Part shown: positions 34,618 to 43,821 of the stretch, in pieces
Position numbering within the stretch: position 1 is the first letter of the stretch
Layout: every line of letters begins with the position of its first letter
From: Kozakia baliensis
GTDB lineage: Bacteria; Pseudomonadota; Alphaproteobacteria; Acetobacterales; Acetobacteraceae
Direction of reading: 5' to 3'
Assembly (NCBI RefSeq): GCF_001787335.1
Contig: NZ_CP014675.1
Location: 62,001 to 126,000, forward strand
DNA: 64,000 nt
The notes under the pieces: model-generated
What the model saw: the letters and a program-made list of their open reading frames with translations, nothing else
Databases searched by the model: none
Told to the model about the DNA's origin: nothing
Translations under genes and position numbers: made by a program

Positions 34618-34802
34618 TGGCAGAGCCTTTGTATGTCAGGTGATATGACCAGACTAACTGCGTTTGTCCCCATTTTCCAGCGAAACATCCCAAAAGGCGT
34701 GCACTGACGCGAAGAGAAAATGCACGATTATAACCTGTCTGGCATGCAGCTATGACATTACCGCCAACGCGCTTCGAGATTCTTAATTACTCTAAATAGG
34801 CA

Positions 34803-34815
34803 TTAGCTTCAAACT
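34803..34815 (+). repeat. 13-bp repeat shared with 21056
   Basis: TTAGCTTCAAACT, identical at 21056-21068. In both places a C/T-rich stretch with a T run follows, so the shared element may be some 40 bp. Both are in non-coding DNA next to putative DNA-binding or recombinase genes. Confidence 0.5.
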
Positions 34816-34850
34816 CCGCTTTTTTTCCACCAAGCCCCCTCGCCCGTATT

Positions 34851-34880
34851 TACTTCCGATAAGTTCTCTTGTCGGAAGTA
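34851..34880. repeat. 9-bp inverted repeat upstream of integrase
   Basis: TACTTCCGA (34851-34859) and TCGGAAGTA (34872-34880) are perfect inverted copies with a 12-bp centre, ending three bases before a TTGACG -35 box. It may be an operator, or core-type binding sites for the adjacent tyrosine recombinase. Confidence 0.5.
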
Positions 34881-34882
34881 AC

Positions 34883-34910
34883 TTGACGGCCGCAAAAAGG
34901 CGTGTATTCA
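34883..34910 (+). promoter_or_regulatory. Promoter upstream of integrase
   Basis: TTGACG (34883-34888), 16 bp, TATTCA (34905-34910). Close to the sigma-70-type consensus. It is directly downstream of the 9-bp inverted repeat, which could repress it. Confidence 0.5.
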
Positions 34911-34945
34911 TCGAGGAATGAACGCTATTCAGACCGTCGGCTCGC

Positions 34946-36469
34946 GTGATCTCCGACCTCCTCTGCAGTCCGTCCGACGCTGGATCCCGTATGACCGAAC
35001 CGACGGCCATCATGACAAAAAGCCTGTGCCCCGTGCTGAGTGACGTCCGCGTTCTTGGCTCTGCGGTCCAAGCCCGTTGTGCCCTCCTTGAACGGGTCGA
35101 TCTCCGCACACAGGAGCGTCTGGATGGCGTAGAACTGCCCGCCGCGGCGCCGATCCTGTCCTCCGCCCGCTTTACGCCACCGCTCCCCCTGCTGCTAGCC
35201 GGTCACGCCCTGGCCGATGGAAATGATACGCCCGACCATATGATCGGCGCGGCGTTCCCGGACGCTGCTGCGGCGGAGCAGGCCGCGCGCCGTCATCTCG
35301 GCGATGCGCCTTCCGGCTTCGACGTCGCGGTCGGCCTGGAAATCGAGGAGGACGCGCCGCGCTTCGTGGCCTGGCTGCGCCGACAGGAACGCGTGTCGGT
35401 TCACGCCAGCGATCCGCCTTCCCCACCGCCCGCGCCGGTTGGCCAAGCGCCCGCCACCGTGGCGCGGTGGTTCGCGCTCGTCTCCACCCAGCCCGTCCCC
35501 CAGCCTGACGGGACGCTGCGCACCGCCCGCCAGGCCGTGGAGGCCTATGTCCAGCGCAGCAAGGCCGCCAACACGCTGCGAAGCTATCGGGCCGCCGTGC
35601 GTTCCTGGTGCCAGTGGGCCAGCGCGCACAACCTCCCGGCCCTGCCCGCTCGCAGCGAGGATGTCGCGGCCTATCTCGCTGACATGGCGCTGCGCCAGCG
35701 CAAGACGCGCACCCTCGACCTGCATCGGGCGGCGTTGCGCTACCTCCATCATCTGGCGCAGATCACGGTACCGACCTCTCATCCTTTGGTCGCGGCCACG
35801 CTCGCGGGCATCCGCCGGGAAGCGGACCATCCCGCCCCCGTCCAGAAAACTGCTCTGACCTGGGAGAAGCTGACGCAGGCGGTCGACGCGATGGAGGGTG
35901 ACGATCTCGTCGCGCTCCGGGACCGGGCGATTTTGCTGCTCGGTTTTGCCGGCGCGTTCCGGCGGTCCGAATTGGCGGGGTTGGCGATCCAGGATATCGC
36001 AATCGACGACGAGGGCTTGCAGATCCGGCTGACGCGTTCCAAAGGCGACCCTGCGGCCAAGGGCGTGTTCATCGGCATTCCACGCGGCATCACCCGTCAC
36101 TGCCCGGTGCGCGCCTACGAAGCCTGGCTTCGGGCGTCGGGCCTCACGGAAGGCCCAATTTTCCGTCGAGTCTGGCGGACTCCCCTCCCTACTCCGGGCG
36201 TGGTCCCTCCCCGACCGAAGATCGGTGCTGCGGCCCTGTCGGATCGTTCCGTGGCCGAGATCGTCCGCCAACGCTGTGGAGGTGCTGGCCTGAAGGGCGA
36301 CTTCTCAGGACACAGCCTGCGTCGGGGCGCGATCAGCACCGGCGCCCAGGACGGCTACGACCTGCTCGAGCTGAAGCGTTTCTCCCGCCACAAGAGCCTT
36401 CAGGTGGTCGAGACCTATGTCGACGCGGCCAGCGTCAAAAAACGACACCCGGGACGCAGTCGCTTTTGA
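34946..36469 (+). CDS. Tyrosine recombinase/integrase
   Basis: Up to 507 residues; the start is uncertain (GTG 34946, ATG 34991 or ATG 35012). After a 170-residue N-terminal region comes a SAM-like core-binding domain (YVQRSKAANTLRSYRAAVRS, WCQWASAHNLPALPAR). The catalytic domain has GFAGAFRRSELAGL (Arg), GHSLRRGAI (His-x-x-Arg), SRHKSLQVV (His) and ETYVDAA (Tyr). All expected catalytic residues are present. The long N-terminal part is unusual for simple integrases and may bind DNA. It may resolve plasmid multimers or act on a mobile unit. Confidence 0.85.
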   Translation: MISDLLCSPSDAGSRMTEPTAIMTKSLCPVLSDVRVLGSAVQARCALLERVDLRTQERLDGVELPAAAPILSSARFTPPLPLLLAGHALADGNDTPDHMIGAAFPDAAAAEQAARRHLGDAPSGFDVAVGLEIEEDAPRFVAWLRRQERVSVHASDPPSPPPAPVGQAPATVARWFALVSTQPVPQPDGTLRTARQAVEAYVQRSKAANTLRSYRAAVRSWCQWASAHNLPALPARSEDVAAYLADMALRQRKTRTLDLHRAALRYLHHLAQITVPTSHPLVAATLAGIRREADHPAPVQKTALTWEKLTQAVDAMEGDDLVALRDRAILLLGFAGAFRRSELAGLAIQDIAIDDEGLQIRLTRSKGDPAAKGVFIGIPRGITRHCPVRAYEAWLRASGLTEGPIFRRVWRTPLPTPGVVPPRPKIGAAALSDRSVAEIVRQRCGGAGLKGDFSGHSLRRGAISTGAQDGYDLLELKRFSRHKSLQVVETYVDAASVKKRHPGRSRF

Positions 36470-36545
36470 AATCGTACCGTGAAGGCCCTGACGCGGGTTC
36501 AGAGAACCGGCGAGCAACGCGTCTCGCGCCTCCGGCTTCGATGCC

Positions 36546-37082
36546 TTAGCGGGATGAGGCGATCGCGGCTTTCGTCAAGTCGATCAGCTCCGAAGCCGAC
36601 GGTTCGATATTTTTGCTCCGAAACCAGGCCAGAAAGCTGTCCGCAATCGTGATCATCTCCTCAGCGCGAGCGGGTAAAATGTCGGCGCGGGGCGATGCCT
36701 TCTCGTCTGAGGTCGTCGGGGCCAGCACGGGGGAGACGGCGGGTTCGAGGCCTGACGGCGCCGATGCGCTTTCAGCATGCGGCTTCGTTTGAGTCTTCAC
36801 GGCACTCTTCGGAGCGTCTTTGACGGCGGCCGGTTTCTTGCTCGGACGACCTGCCGAGGCACGGGCGACTGGTGTCGCCTTGAGGCCCGGCTTCTTGTCG
36901 GTCTCAGAGGCCGCGAACAGAGCCTCAAATTTGGCTCGTGTCGCTTCGCTGGGCTTTCTGTAGCCATGTTCCCAGCTCTTGATGGCGGCCGTGGAGAGTT
37001 CCAAACGTGTCGCCAATTCCGCCTGGGTGAGACGATGAGCGGCGCGGAACGCTTTGACTTGTTGCGCGAAATCGTTGGGCAT
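36546..37082 (-). CDS. XRE-family regulator with AT-hook-like linker
   Basis: 178 residues. The N-terminal helix-turn-helix (KAFRAAHRLTQAELATRLEL, STAAIKSWEHGYRKPSE) is Cro/C1-type. A Lys/Pro/Ala-rich linker with GRPSKKPAA follows, then a C-terminal helix (ADSFLAWFRSKNIEPSASEL). AGGAGA stands before ATG 37082. Convergent with the integrase (77-bp gap). Target unknown; it may regulate the integrase or plasmid copy control. Confidence 0.75.
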   Translation of the reverse strand: MPNDFAQQVKAFRAAHRLTQAELATRLELSTAAIKSWEHGYRKPSEATRAKFEALFAASETDKKPGLKATPVARASAGRPSKKPAAVKDAPKSAVKTQTKPHAESASAPSGLEPAVSPVLAPTTSDEKASPRADILPARAEEMITIADSFLAWFRSKNIEPSASELIDLTKAAIASSR

Positions 37083-37384
37083 TCACCGTATCTCCTGAGG
37101 GAAACCGGACCGATATCATGATTGGCGGTTGCTGGACATCTTTCGATAGCCATGACGCATCGACCAGTGTTGAAGTTTGCACAGTGTCTCATGCCCGCAA
37201 GCGAACACGAGTTCAGATAAGAATAAACGATGTCATTTACACGATTTAGGATATCTGCCTGACGGCTATGGGGGGACAGCGGAACATCTGTTGTACAACG
37301 GAAGCCGAAAAAAGCTGACGTTGTTGGCAATCCAGCATCACGATGCTGCCCAATCATGAAAATCAGATAGGTTCCCGATCGCAA
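37083..37384 (-). other. Upstream region of the XRE gene
   Basis: About 300 bp that must contain the promoter of the XRE gene. No further gene is convincing; short frames here lack ribosome sites. Confidence 0.3.
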
Positions 37385-37609
37385 TCACTGACTGAGTGAG
37401 GAACCCCGCGGCAGCATGCGTCCAAGCACTTTGTCTTTCAGGACAAACTGATGAAAAAGCGCCGCCGCGCCATGGCCTGTCGCAAGACCCATAATCAACC
37501 AGGCGTTCCAGTAATGTAGCGTCTGAAACCACGTCACGGTTTCCGCCGGGAACCGCGCGAACGGGGATGGAATCAGGAGGCCGAAAAAACTCATCGTCTG
37601 CCCGGCACC
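37385..37609 (-). pseudogene. Cytochrome b561 C-terminal fragment
   Basis: The frame gives GAGQTMSFFGLLIPSPFA, then HYWNAWLIMGLATGHGAAAL and FHQFVLKDKVLGRMLP. This is the last part of a cytochrome b561-type di-haem membrane protein, with a membrane helix bearing the haem-ligand His. The N-terminal half is cut off by IS6 at 37610. A chromosomal-type gene, so part of this replicon was picked up from elsewhere. Confidence 0.65.
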
Positions 37610-38407
37610 GGTGCTGTCACATTAACTTTGGTTTGTTGAGCTCTTCTCGGTGTTGACGCATTCAGGCGGTAAGCGCGGTAGCGTTGTTCCACTGGACGAA
37701 AGCCCTGATCCGATGGATGTGCCGGGAGAGGGCATTGTCGATGGAGTGGGGCGGGACGAAGAGGTTGCGGACGGCGGAGAAAACGAAGACGAAGCGCTGG
37801 CATCCCCCAGGTGAGCGGAATTTCTGCATGACCCGTTCGCGTTTTCGCAGTGGCAGATGGCTGTTCTCCGCCCTGTTGTTCAGGCCCTTGTGGGATAGAT
37901 GCCGGACCGTGAGCCTCAGTTTACGTCTGGCCGCCCCGTAAGAGCCCAGCTTGTCGGTGACCAAGCGCGCGGGCCGGATACCTTGCTTTTTCAGCAGCCG
38001 CGTCAGCAGTCGCCTTGCGGCTTTGGTGTTCCTTCGGGTCTGCAGGATTTCGTCGAGAACGTAACCGTCCTGATCGACGGCGCGCCACAGCCAGTGTGGC
38101 CGGCCATGGATCACGACCCGGACCTCGTCGAGATGCCAGATATCCCCGGGTCTGGCGGCCTTACGGCGCAGCGAGCGGGCAAAGGCCACTCCAAACTTTA
38201 GGCTCCACCGGCGGACCGTCTCATACGACACGACAATCCCGCGTTTGAGCAGCATCTCCTCAATCAGACGAAAGCTCAGGGGAAACCGGAAATACAGCCA
38301 TACCGCATGCGCGATCAGCTCACTCGGAAAACGATGTCGTTTGTAGCTCACAGATCCAGCACTCATCAGCCCAGCCTATCACAGGTCAGAGTTAATGTGA
38401 CAGCACC
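37610..38407 (-). mobile_element. IS6-family element, copy A
   Basis: 798 bp with terminal repeats GGTGCTGTCACATTAACT and its inverse (ending 38407). Same length and nearly the same sequence as copy B at 62801-63598, in opposite orientation. The flanking octamers (CCGGCACC left, CTTTCGTC right) do not match, so it has no simple target duplication. Confidence 0.9.
37662..38366 (-). CDS. IS6-family transposase, copy A
   Basis: 234 residues, full length. Zinc-finger-like/HTH N-terminus (FRFPLSFRLIEEMLLKRGIV, SYETVRRWSLKF), DDE core DEVRVVIHGRPHWLWRAVDQ, VTDKLGSYGAARRKLRL, and NRAENSHLPLRKRER with the catalytic Glu. Differs from copy B by two residues that I can see (V/I at SYETxRRW and V/A at LTxRHL). 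Replicative transposase; in the IS6 family it forms cointegrates. Confidence 0.95.
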   Translation of the reverse strand: MSAGSVSYKRHRFPSELIAHAVWLYFRFPLSFRLIEEMLLKRGIVVSYETVRRWSLKFGVAFARSLRRKAARPGDIWHLDEVRVVIHGRPHWLWRAVDQDGYVLDEILQTRRNTKAARRLLTRLLKKQGIRPARLVTDKLGSYGAARRKLRLTVRHLSHKGLNNRAENSHLPLRKRERVMQKFRSPGGCQRFVFVFSAVRNLFVPPHSIDNALSRHIHRIRAFVQWNNATALTA

Positions 38408-38658
38408 CTTTCGTCTGATTGAGGAAATGCTGTTTGAGCGCGTCATGCAGAAATTCCGTTCCCCCGGCGACTGTCAGCGCTTCGTCTCCGCTTTCTCAAC
38501 GCTCCGCAACCTCTTCGTCCCACCCGCCTCCATCGACAATTCTATCTCCCGTCACATCCATCGTATCCGGTCCTTCGTCCAATGGAAGAACGCTCTCGCC
38601 GCCTGAAATCGACAGAGCCTACCTCTGTCTGCTTGGACTCAGTTAACGTGACATCACC
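38408..38658 (+). pseudogene. IS6-family relic with internal deletions
   Basis: Begins directly at the outer end of copy A with FRLIEEMLFE, jumps to RVMQKFRSPGDCQRFVSAFS and ends FVQWKNALAA with a diverged terminal repeat AGTTAACGTGACATCACC (38641-38658). The middle of the transposase is deleted. Probably the older element into which copy A inserted. Confidence 0.8.
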
Positions 38659-38990
38659 CAGCGACCCTGTAGACAATGTTTGGGTCCTCTACCTGGGTTA
38701 TCGCATCCCATCTTCAGGAAGGTTAAAGCTACGGCCCATCCCGTCGCTCTGGACTTTGTGTTTGCTATGGCAGGCAGCACCTTTGTTTTGCGGTGGAGAC
38801 CGCCTGGTTTTTGCTTGCAGTATTTTTCAACGACAGTGCAAACTGCCGATGGAGACGTGTTGCCAAATCGACCGGATGCTTCCCGATATAGGACGTAGCG
38901 CATCCTTCCACTCACGTGAAAATATCACACCATCAAAATACGGGACCAAACACCTAATCTCCCCGGCTAACAGCCGACATTTTCCTCCCC
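38659..38990. other. Unassigned stretch between IS6 relic and mazF
   Basis: About 330 bp without a gene I can support. The frames are short and lack ribosome sites; it may be rubble of a further mobile element. Confidence 0.3.
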
Positions 38991-38992
38991 TC

Positions 38993-39322
38993 TTACCCAA
39001 CAAGTAACCTCACCCGTGCGCGCACCGCTTCAAGTTCGCTTTCAGAAACCTGACCTTTATGCCTCGCTCGTCTGGCTCGCCAATCAAGGCTACGAACCTG
39101 ATCCGAGAGAACGACACTTGTCGGTTCTCCCGTTAGAGACACTTCAAAAGGATATCCTTTGATTTTTGTCGTTGTCGGGCAGCAAATAATCATTCCAGAT
39201 TTTTTATTGTAGCTGGCGGGGGACAGTACGACAGCGGGGCGACGTCCAGCCTGTTCCCGTCCTGCCTGAGGATCAAACTCCAGCCAGACAATGTCTCCGC
39301 AATCTGGCACCCATACTGACAT
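38993..39322 (-). CDS. mazF: MazF/PemK-type toxin endoribonuclease
   Basis: 109 residues: PDCGDIVWLEFDPQAGREQAGRRPAVVLSP is typical (GDIVW, then the G-x-E-x-x-x-RPA loop; written in the protein around residues 6-35). CCPTTTKIKGYPFEV and LSDQVRSLDWRAR hold the catalytic Thr and the RNA-binding Arg. Such toxins cut mRNA at short sites. ATG 39322 directly follows the TAA of mazE. Complete and probably functional. Confidence 0.9.
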   Translation of the reverse strand: MSVWVPDCGDIVWLEFDPQAGREQAGRRPAVVLSPASYNKKSGMIICCPTTTKIKGYPFEVSLTGEPTSVVLSDQVRSLDWRARRARHKGQVSESELEAVRARVRLLVG

Positions 39323-39565
39323 TTACCAGACCTCTCCACCTACTTCGGATCCAAAGCTCACTTCGCAATGACGGTTATCATCTGTGATTGCGGCAGTCAG
39401 AGTTTCCAGAGAGAGGATAGCAGGCCGAACCGGCTGAATGATGATACATCCACCTTCTTCCCGGACATCAACAGCCTGATTGACCTGCAGATGAGCCGCT
39501 TCGAGGATATTTGCCGACAAGCGGATGGCAGCGCTGTTTCCCCATTTTCGAACAGTCCCGTGCAT
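39323..39565 (-). CDS. mazE: MazE/PemI-type antitoxin (AbrB fold)
   Basis: 80 residues: GTVRKWGNSAAIRLSANIL and VNQAVDVREEGGCIIIQP form the swapped-hairpin DNA-binding domain. The C-terminus (SLETLTAAITDD, SFGSEVGGEVW) binds the toxin. GAGAG precedes ATG 39565, and a palindromic site lies 17 bp upstream. Confidence 0.9.
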   Translation of the reverse strand: MHGTVRKWGNSAAIRLSANILEAAHLQVNQAVDVREEGGCIIIQPVRPAILSLETLTAAITDDNRHCEVSFGSEVGGEVW

Positions 39566-39581
39566 GAACTCTCTCCCTTAT

Positions 39582-39600
39582 GTATCTACATAGTAGATAC
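39582..39600. promoter_or_regulatory. Palindromic operator of mazEF
   Basis: GTATCTAC-ATA-GTAGATAC: a perfect 8-bp inverted repeat 17 bp before the mazE start. MazE/MazEF complexes repress their own promoter through such palindromes, so autoregulation is expected. Confidence 0.75.
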
Positions 39601-39836
39601 GTCCTCAATGGGCTCTACTTCAAGCTAAAAAAGAGCCAATGTCCGCTTTTAATGAATAGGAAATACGAAGCGGTCCGTCCGCTTTCCCCCCAAATGCGCC
39701 TGTCGGCTTCAAGAATTAAGCAGACAGGCTGCTGTCGCCTACATCTCTGCCGTTCAACGATCTGTCACGCTTTCCCGATAGTGGACATTACCGGTTTCCC
39801 TTGACGTAAGGTCCGGAAGTGTCCAGCGGTGGCGGC

Positions 39837-41105
39837 ATGGATACCATCAGCCTTCTTGCTCTGCTTCTGACCCTTTCGGCAGGCTTCAGCATTCTCAACC
39901 ATCACACACTGCGTATTCCTGTCACGATTGGTGTTCTGATTCTCTCGTTGCTGACGTCGCTTGTGTTCATGATCCTGAACCTGTTGCTTCCGGCCTACGA
40001 CCTTCAGGCTTTTCTACGATCGATGCTTGGAGCCATCAATCTCCCTGCGGCACTTCTGAATGGCGGGTTGTCGCTTCTCCTGTTTGCCGGTGCCATGCAG
40101 GTCAATGTCGGACATCTGAGGGCAAAGCTGATGTCTGTGACAGCCCTCTCCATTCTGGGAACCATTCTGGCCGTCGCGTTTCTTGCGGTCGCCGCGTGGT
40201 CCGTTTTTCCGCTACTGGGACACGCGATTCCCTTTACATGGTGCATTGTGCTCGGTGCCATTCTCGCACCTACGGACCCGGTTTCAGTCGTGGGAATGCT
40301 AAAGCGTCTGGGGCTGCCGGGACCGCTTCAGGCTATTTTTGCAGGGGAAAGCCTGTTCAACGATGGCGTGGGTGTTGTCATTTTCGGTGTCACGATCGGG
40401 CTGGCAACCGGAGGAAGTCACGAAGTGACCGCCTCCGAGATTGCGCTGAGTTTCTGCCGGGAGGCAATCGGTGGTGGTCTGTTGGGCGCATTGACCGGGT
40501 GGATTGCTTTGCGGGTGCTCAAGGGACAGCGGGATCCGCATATCGACCTGCTAACATCGCTGGCCCTGGCCACTGGAACCTTCAGCATCGCCAATCAGTT
40601 TGGAATGTCCGGAGCTATTGCCGTCGTGGTGGCAGGACTGTGCTTTGGAACAAACTATAGCCATTCCATTTTCGACGAAGCGTCCCGCAAGGACCTTGAC
40701 GTTGCGTGGACCCTCATTGACGAGGTGCTGAACGTCCTGCTGTTCATGCTGATCGGCTTTGAAATCCTTGAGATTAAGCCGCATGTGTTTGCAGTTTTGG
40801 CAACGCTTGCCATCATCCCGCTGTCCATTGCTGTGCGCGCCTTGAGCGTGCTCTTTTCAACGCTCCCAACCCACCTCAGGCAATGGGAACAGGGCCGCGT
40901 CCTGGGTATCCTGACATGGGGTGGTCTCCGTGGAGGCATCTCGGTCTCTCTGGCGCTTGGACTGCCAGCCGGAGGCTTACGCGAGTTGCTGTTGCCAGTT
41001 TGTTACGGCGTAGTGGTATTCACGATCATCGTACAAGGGCTCACGATGGAATGGGTTGTCCGAAGACTGTTCCCCTCCACCCTACTCTCAAGCTTAGATC
41101 GGTAA
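39837..41105 (+). CDS. CPA1-family Na+/H+ antiporter
   Basis: 422 residues from ATG 39837 (GTG 39819 also possible), with about 12 membrane segments. Signature segments: TWCIVLGAILAPTDPVSVVG, and FAGESLFNDGVGVVIFGVTI with the ND pair that binds the cation in NhaP/NHE transporters; the C-terminal half has GILTWGGLRGGISVSLALGL. It exchanges Na+ or K+ for H+ across the inner membrane and would support pH and salt tolerance. The 3' end overlaps the convergent clc gene by 12 bp. Confidence 0.85.
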   Translation: MDTISLLALLLTLSAGFSILNHHTLRIPVTIGVLILSLLTSLVFMILNLLLPAYDLQAFLRSMLGAINLPAALLNGGLSLLLFAGAMQVNVGHLRAKLMSVTALSILGTILAVAFLAVAAWSVFPLLGHAIPFTWCIVLGAILAPTDPVSVVGMLKRLGLPGPLQAIFAGESLFNDGVGVVIFGVTIGLATGGSHEVTASEIALSFCREAIGGGLLGALTGWIALRVLKGQRDPHIDLLTSLALATGTFSIANQFGMSGAIAVVVAGLCFGTNYSHSIFDEASRKDLDVAWTLIDEVLNVLLFMLIGFEILEIKPHVFAVLATLAIIPLSIAVRALSVLFSTLPTHLRQWEQGRVLGILTWGGLRGGISVSLALGLPAGGLRELLLPVCYGVVVFTIIVQGLTMEWVVRRLFPSTLLSSLDR

Positions 41106-42506
41106 CTTCTCCTCAGAGGCAGCTTCCTGTTTCGCAGGCATGGGCTCTGGTCGTGCGGCGGGTTTGTCCATCGTTTCCAGAAATCTGTCGGCCAAGACGG
41201 TATAAAGAGGTTGAGGGCAGACAATCCGGGAAACACCAAACGCCAGAAACGCTGTGGCCAAAAGTGCAAGCGTTACCTGCTGGTTATCGCAGATTTCCAT
41301 GACGATGATCGTTGCGGTTAACGGCGATTGAGCAACACCACAGAAATAGGCAACTGTCCCCAACAGCACGACTGCACCGGGGGTCGTATGCGGAAGAAAC
41401 TGTTCGATCCATCCGCCGATGCCCGCTCCGATTGCAAGAGAGGGTGCAAACATTCCACCTGGAATTCCCGAGCAGTACGAGACCAGCATTGAGAGATACT
41501 TCAGGATAAAGAACGAAGCCGGGTAGTGGTCGGTCCCTGCAAAAATTGCCTGAGCCTGCACATAGCCCGTCCCGTAAGTATTCCCTTTGGAGATCAGTCC
41601 GATCACGGCGGTCAGAAGGCCGCACAATGCTGAGAACATGATCGGACGCTGTTTGGCCAGTCGGCCAACAGAGCCAGGTAAGCCTCTGGAAGCCCTGATG
41701 ACGAGTGCGGCAAAGCTTCCCCCAGCCAGCCCCCCGACAATGCCGCAGACGAGAACGGCAATCCACGCTGTCCCAACAGGGATATTGACGTCGGCATGAC
41801 CAAAATAGGTATAATTTCCCATGAGGGTAATAGCGGTGACACCTGAGATCACAACGATCGTCAATGTCCGGCCTGAGGCTTTCTGCTCGAAAGAGTGAGA
41901 AAGCTCCTCAATAGCAAAGACAATGCCAGCCAGCGGCGTGTTGAAAGCCGCTGCCATTCCAGCAGCGCCTCCCGCCAGAATCATGCTGCGCTTGGATGCG
42001 ATATTGGATTGCCCAAGCAGTCGTGAAAAGCCATGCATGATCGACGCTCCGATCTGCACGCTGGGACCTTCACGTCCGATGGAGGCACCGCAGACAAGGC
42101 CAAGGCAGGTCAGAATGATTTTCCCGGCGGCAATCCGCAGCGTGAGAATACGGTCAACAACGGTATAGTTTCCCATGTGGAGGGTAGCGATCGTCTGGGG
42201 AATTCCTGACCCCTGCGATCCTTTGAAAAGCGTTCGTGTCATCCAGGTAATAAAGGCAAAGCCCGCGGGCGCGAGAACAAGCATGGCCCAGGGATGCCAC
42301 GTCACGAAGCGCGTCCGGAGCTCCGCGCACTGATCACCAAATCTAGCGAATAAAACGGCTGTCAGACCCACAAGGACAGCGCCGATCCAGTAAAGACTCA
42401 TCCGGCGCCAGCGTGTTGTCCTGGCGCGCGCTGTTCGTCTGAGATGGTGGATCCTGTCCTTGTGATGAGCGGATGGTTTCACAGGAGCAGAAGGTATATC
42501 AGACAC
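41094..42506 (-). CDS. ClC-family chloride channel/antiporter
   Basis: 470 residues. The ion-pathway motifs are all there: GSQGSGIPQT (GSGIP), GREGPSVQIGASIM (with the gating Glu), GIPGGMFAPSLAIGAGIG (GxFxP) and a Tyr-containing late helix. There is a basic N-terminus but no CBS domains. ClC transporters move Cl- out against H+ and help in extreme acid resistance. Convergent and overlapping by 12 bp with the antiporter, and divergent from the DUF1275 gene, so the three may form an ion/acid-stress island. Confidence 0.9.
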   Translation of the reverse strand: MSDIPSAPVKPSAHHKDRIHHLRRTARARTTRWRRMSLYWIGAVLVGLTAVLFARFGDQCAELRTRFVTWHPWAMLVLAPAGFAFITWMTRTLFKGSQGSGIPQTIATLHMGNYTVVDRILTLRIAAGKIILTCLGLVCGASIGREGPSVQIGASIMHGFSRLLGQSNIASKRSMILAGGAAGMAAAFNTPLAGIVFAIEELSHSFEQKASGRTLTIVVISGVTAITLMGNYTYFGHADVNIPVGTAWIAVLVCGIVGGLAGGSFAALVIRASRGLPGSVGRLAKQRPIMFSALCGLLTAVIGLISKGNTYGTGYVQAQAIFAGTDHYPASFFILKYLSMLVSYCSGIPGGMFAPSLAIGAGIGGWIEQFLPHTTPGAVVLLGTVAYFCGVAQSPLTATIIVMEICDNQQVTLALLATAFLAFGVSRIVCPQPLYTVLADRFLETMDKPAARPEPMPAKQEAASEEKLPI

Positions 42507-42620
42507 AGAAAACGTCCATAGCAGTATAAGCCATTTCCTCGGCCCTCATGACGACGACTGGAAAACTGGAATAAGAATGTCGTGCCAGATTTGTCTGGAC
42601 CGGGTCAAATATCGGAATTC

Positions 42621-43307
42621 ATGATGTCACCTCCCCTCATGCCCATTGCTGTCTCTGCCCGCCGCGTCTTCATCCTGGGTCTTGTTGCAGGATATGTAGA
42701 TGCTCTGAGCTTCGTGGACTTGGGAGGTGTCTTTGCAGGTGCGATGACTGGAAACACTACGCATATGGGCGCTTCATTCGTGCAGGGAAATTTGGCCCAT
42801 GGTTTCCTGCTTGTTGGTGCGCTGGCGATTTTCTTTATCAGTGCGGTCCTGACCAGCCTCGCGCGCCTTCTCTGGCTTCCGGCTTACGGCGTTATGTTCA
42901 TGACGATCCTGATGGTGCTGGCACAGGTGGCTCATTCATCTCCATACCGATACTGGGGTGAGTTTCTGATTCTTCCAGCTCTGCTGGCTGTACAGGGAGA
43001 AACCATTGCGAAATTTTCCGGCACATCAATGCCGACGATTGTCATCACAACCAATCTCCTGAAAGCCGCATCTGGCGTTGCAACCTGGGTGGCTGCAAAG
43101 CTGGCACCGTCCCGCGTGGGGACTCCGCTCTCCGGAAGTATTCTTCTGCCGGGGCTGTCTTTCCTGTCTTTTTTCATGGGGGCACTGATGGCAGCACTCG
43201 GGCTGGCAGTGCACGGCAGCTTTCCGTTTCTCTGGCCCTTGCCGTTTCTGGGCTTTCTTTACTGGGACGTCTGGAAATCAGAGCATGATGGACGTTACGA
43301 GGACTGA
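42621..43307 (+). CDS. DUF1275 (YoaK) family membrane protein
   Basis: 228 residues from ATG 42621; GTG 42582 is an alternative. Six membrane segments. The family opening FILGLVAGYVDALSFVDLGG, VFAGAMTGNTTHMGASFVQG, and GTSMPTIVITTNLLKA near the middle mark DUF1275. The transport role is unknown. Divergent from clc with a 114-bp gap. Confidence 0.85.
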   Translation: MMSPPLMPIAVSARRVFILGLVAGYVDALSFVDLGGVFAGAMTGNTTHMGASFVQGNLAHGFLLVGALAIFFISAVLTSLARLLWLPAYGVMFMTILMVLAQVAHSSPYRYWGEFLILPALLAVQGETIAKFSGTSMPTIVITTNLLKAASGVATWVAAKLAPSRVGTPLSGSILLPGLSFLSFFMGALMAALGLAVHGSFPFLWPLPFLGFLYWDVWKSEHDGRYED

Positions 43308-43821
43308 GACAGCCCAAGCTGAATATCACAGAGTAATCTGGTCTCTGAAGCTTTAAACCCTCTCGCACTGTTGCGTTTGCAAGACAGGGCCCGGCAAAAT
43401 ATTTCGCAATTACAATTTCTTCATATCAATAATTCCGCTGGCAGAAAATAATAATCAGAGCCAGCTTCTCTGGAGAAGGGATGAATTCGATTTTGGCGCA
43501 GAAATAATCTTCATGGGAAGTGTTACGTGATGTCCCTGCGCACGTGCGTCATATTGGACCTCGGGTCCGTGTATTTCATAGAGAGCACCGAGTTATTGGA
43601 CAGTCATATTAAAAAATTCGCATAGTACTTGATATGGGCAAATTTCCAGATCAGAAAATAATAATTTTATTATAATATCCTCGATGTGTCCTATGCACGA
43701 GCATAAAATCCAATCAATTCTATAAAAAAATTATTAATAGTGAAACATTCTTTGAAAAATAAAGAAGCCATTGCGTGTGTATGAATTTTGAAGATCTTGC
43801 ATCTTCGAGAGACCCATATTC
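43308..43821 (+). other. AT-rich promoter region of the RND efflux operon
   Basis: 514 bp, clearly more AT-rich than its flanks, without a convincing gene. It must contain the promoter of the efflux operon; no regulator gene (MerR, two-component) is adjacent. I could not identify a metal-responsive operator. Confidence 0.35.

Noticed and set aside
34918-35043. 41-codon leader ORF before the integrase
   Set aside because: GAGGA is too close to the ATG and the product has no pattern; kept only as a possible leader.
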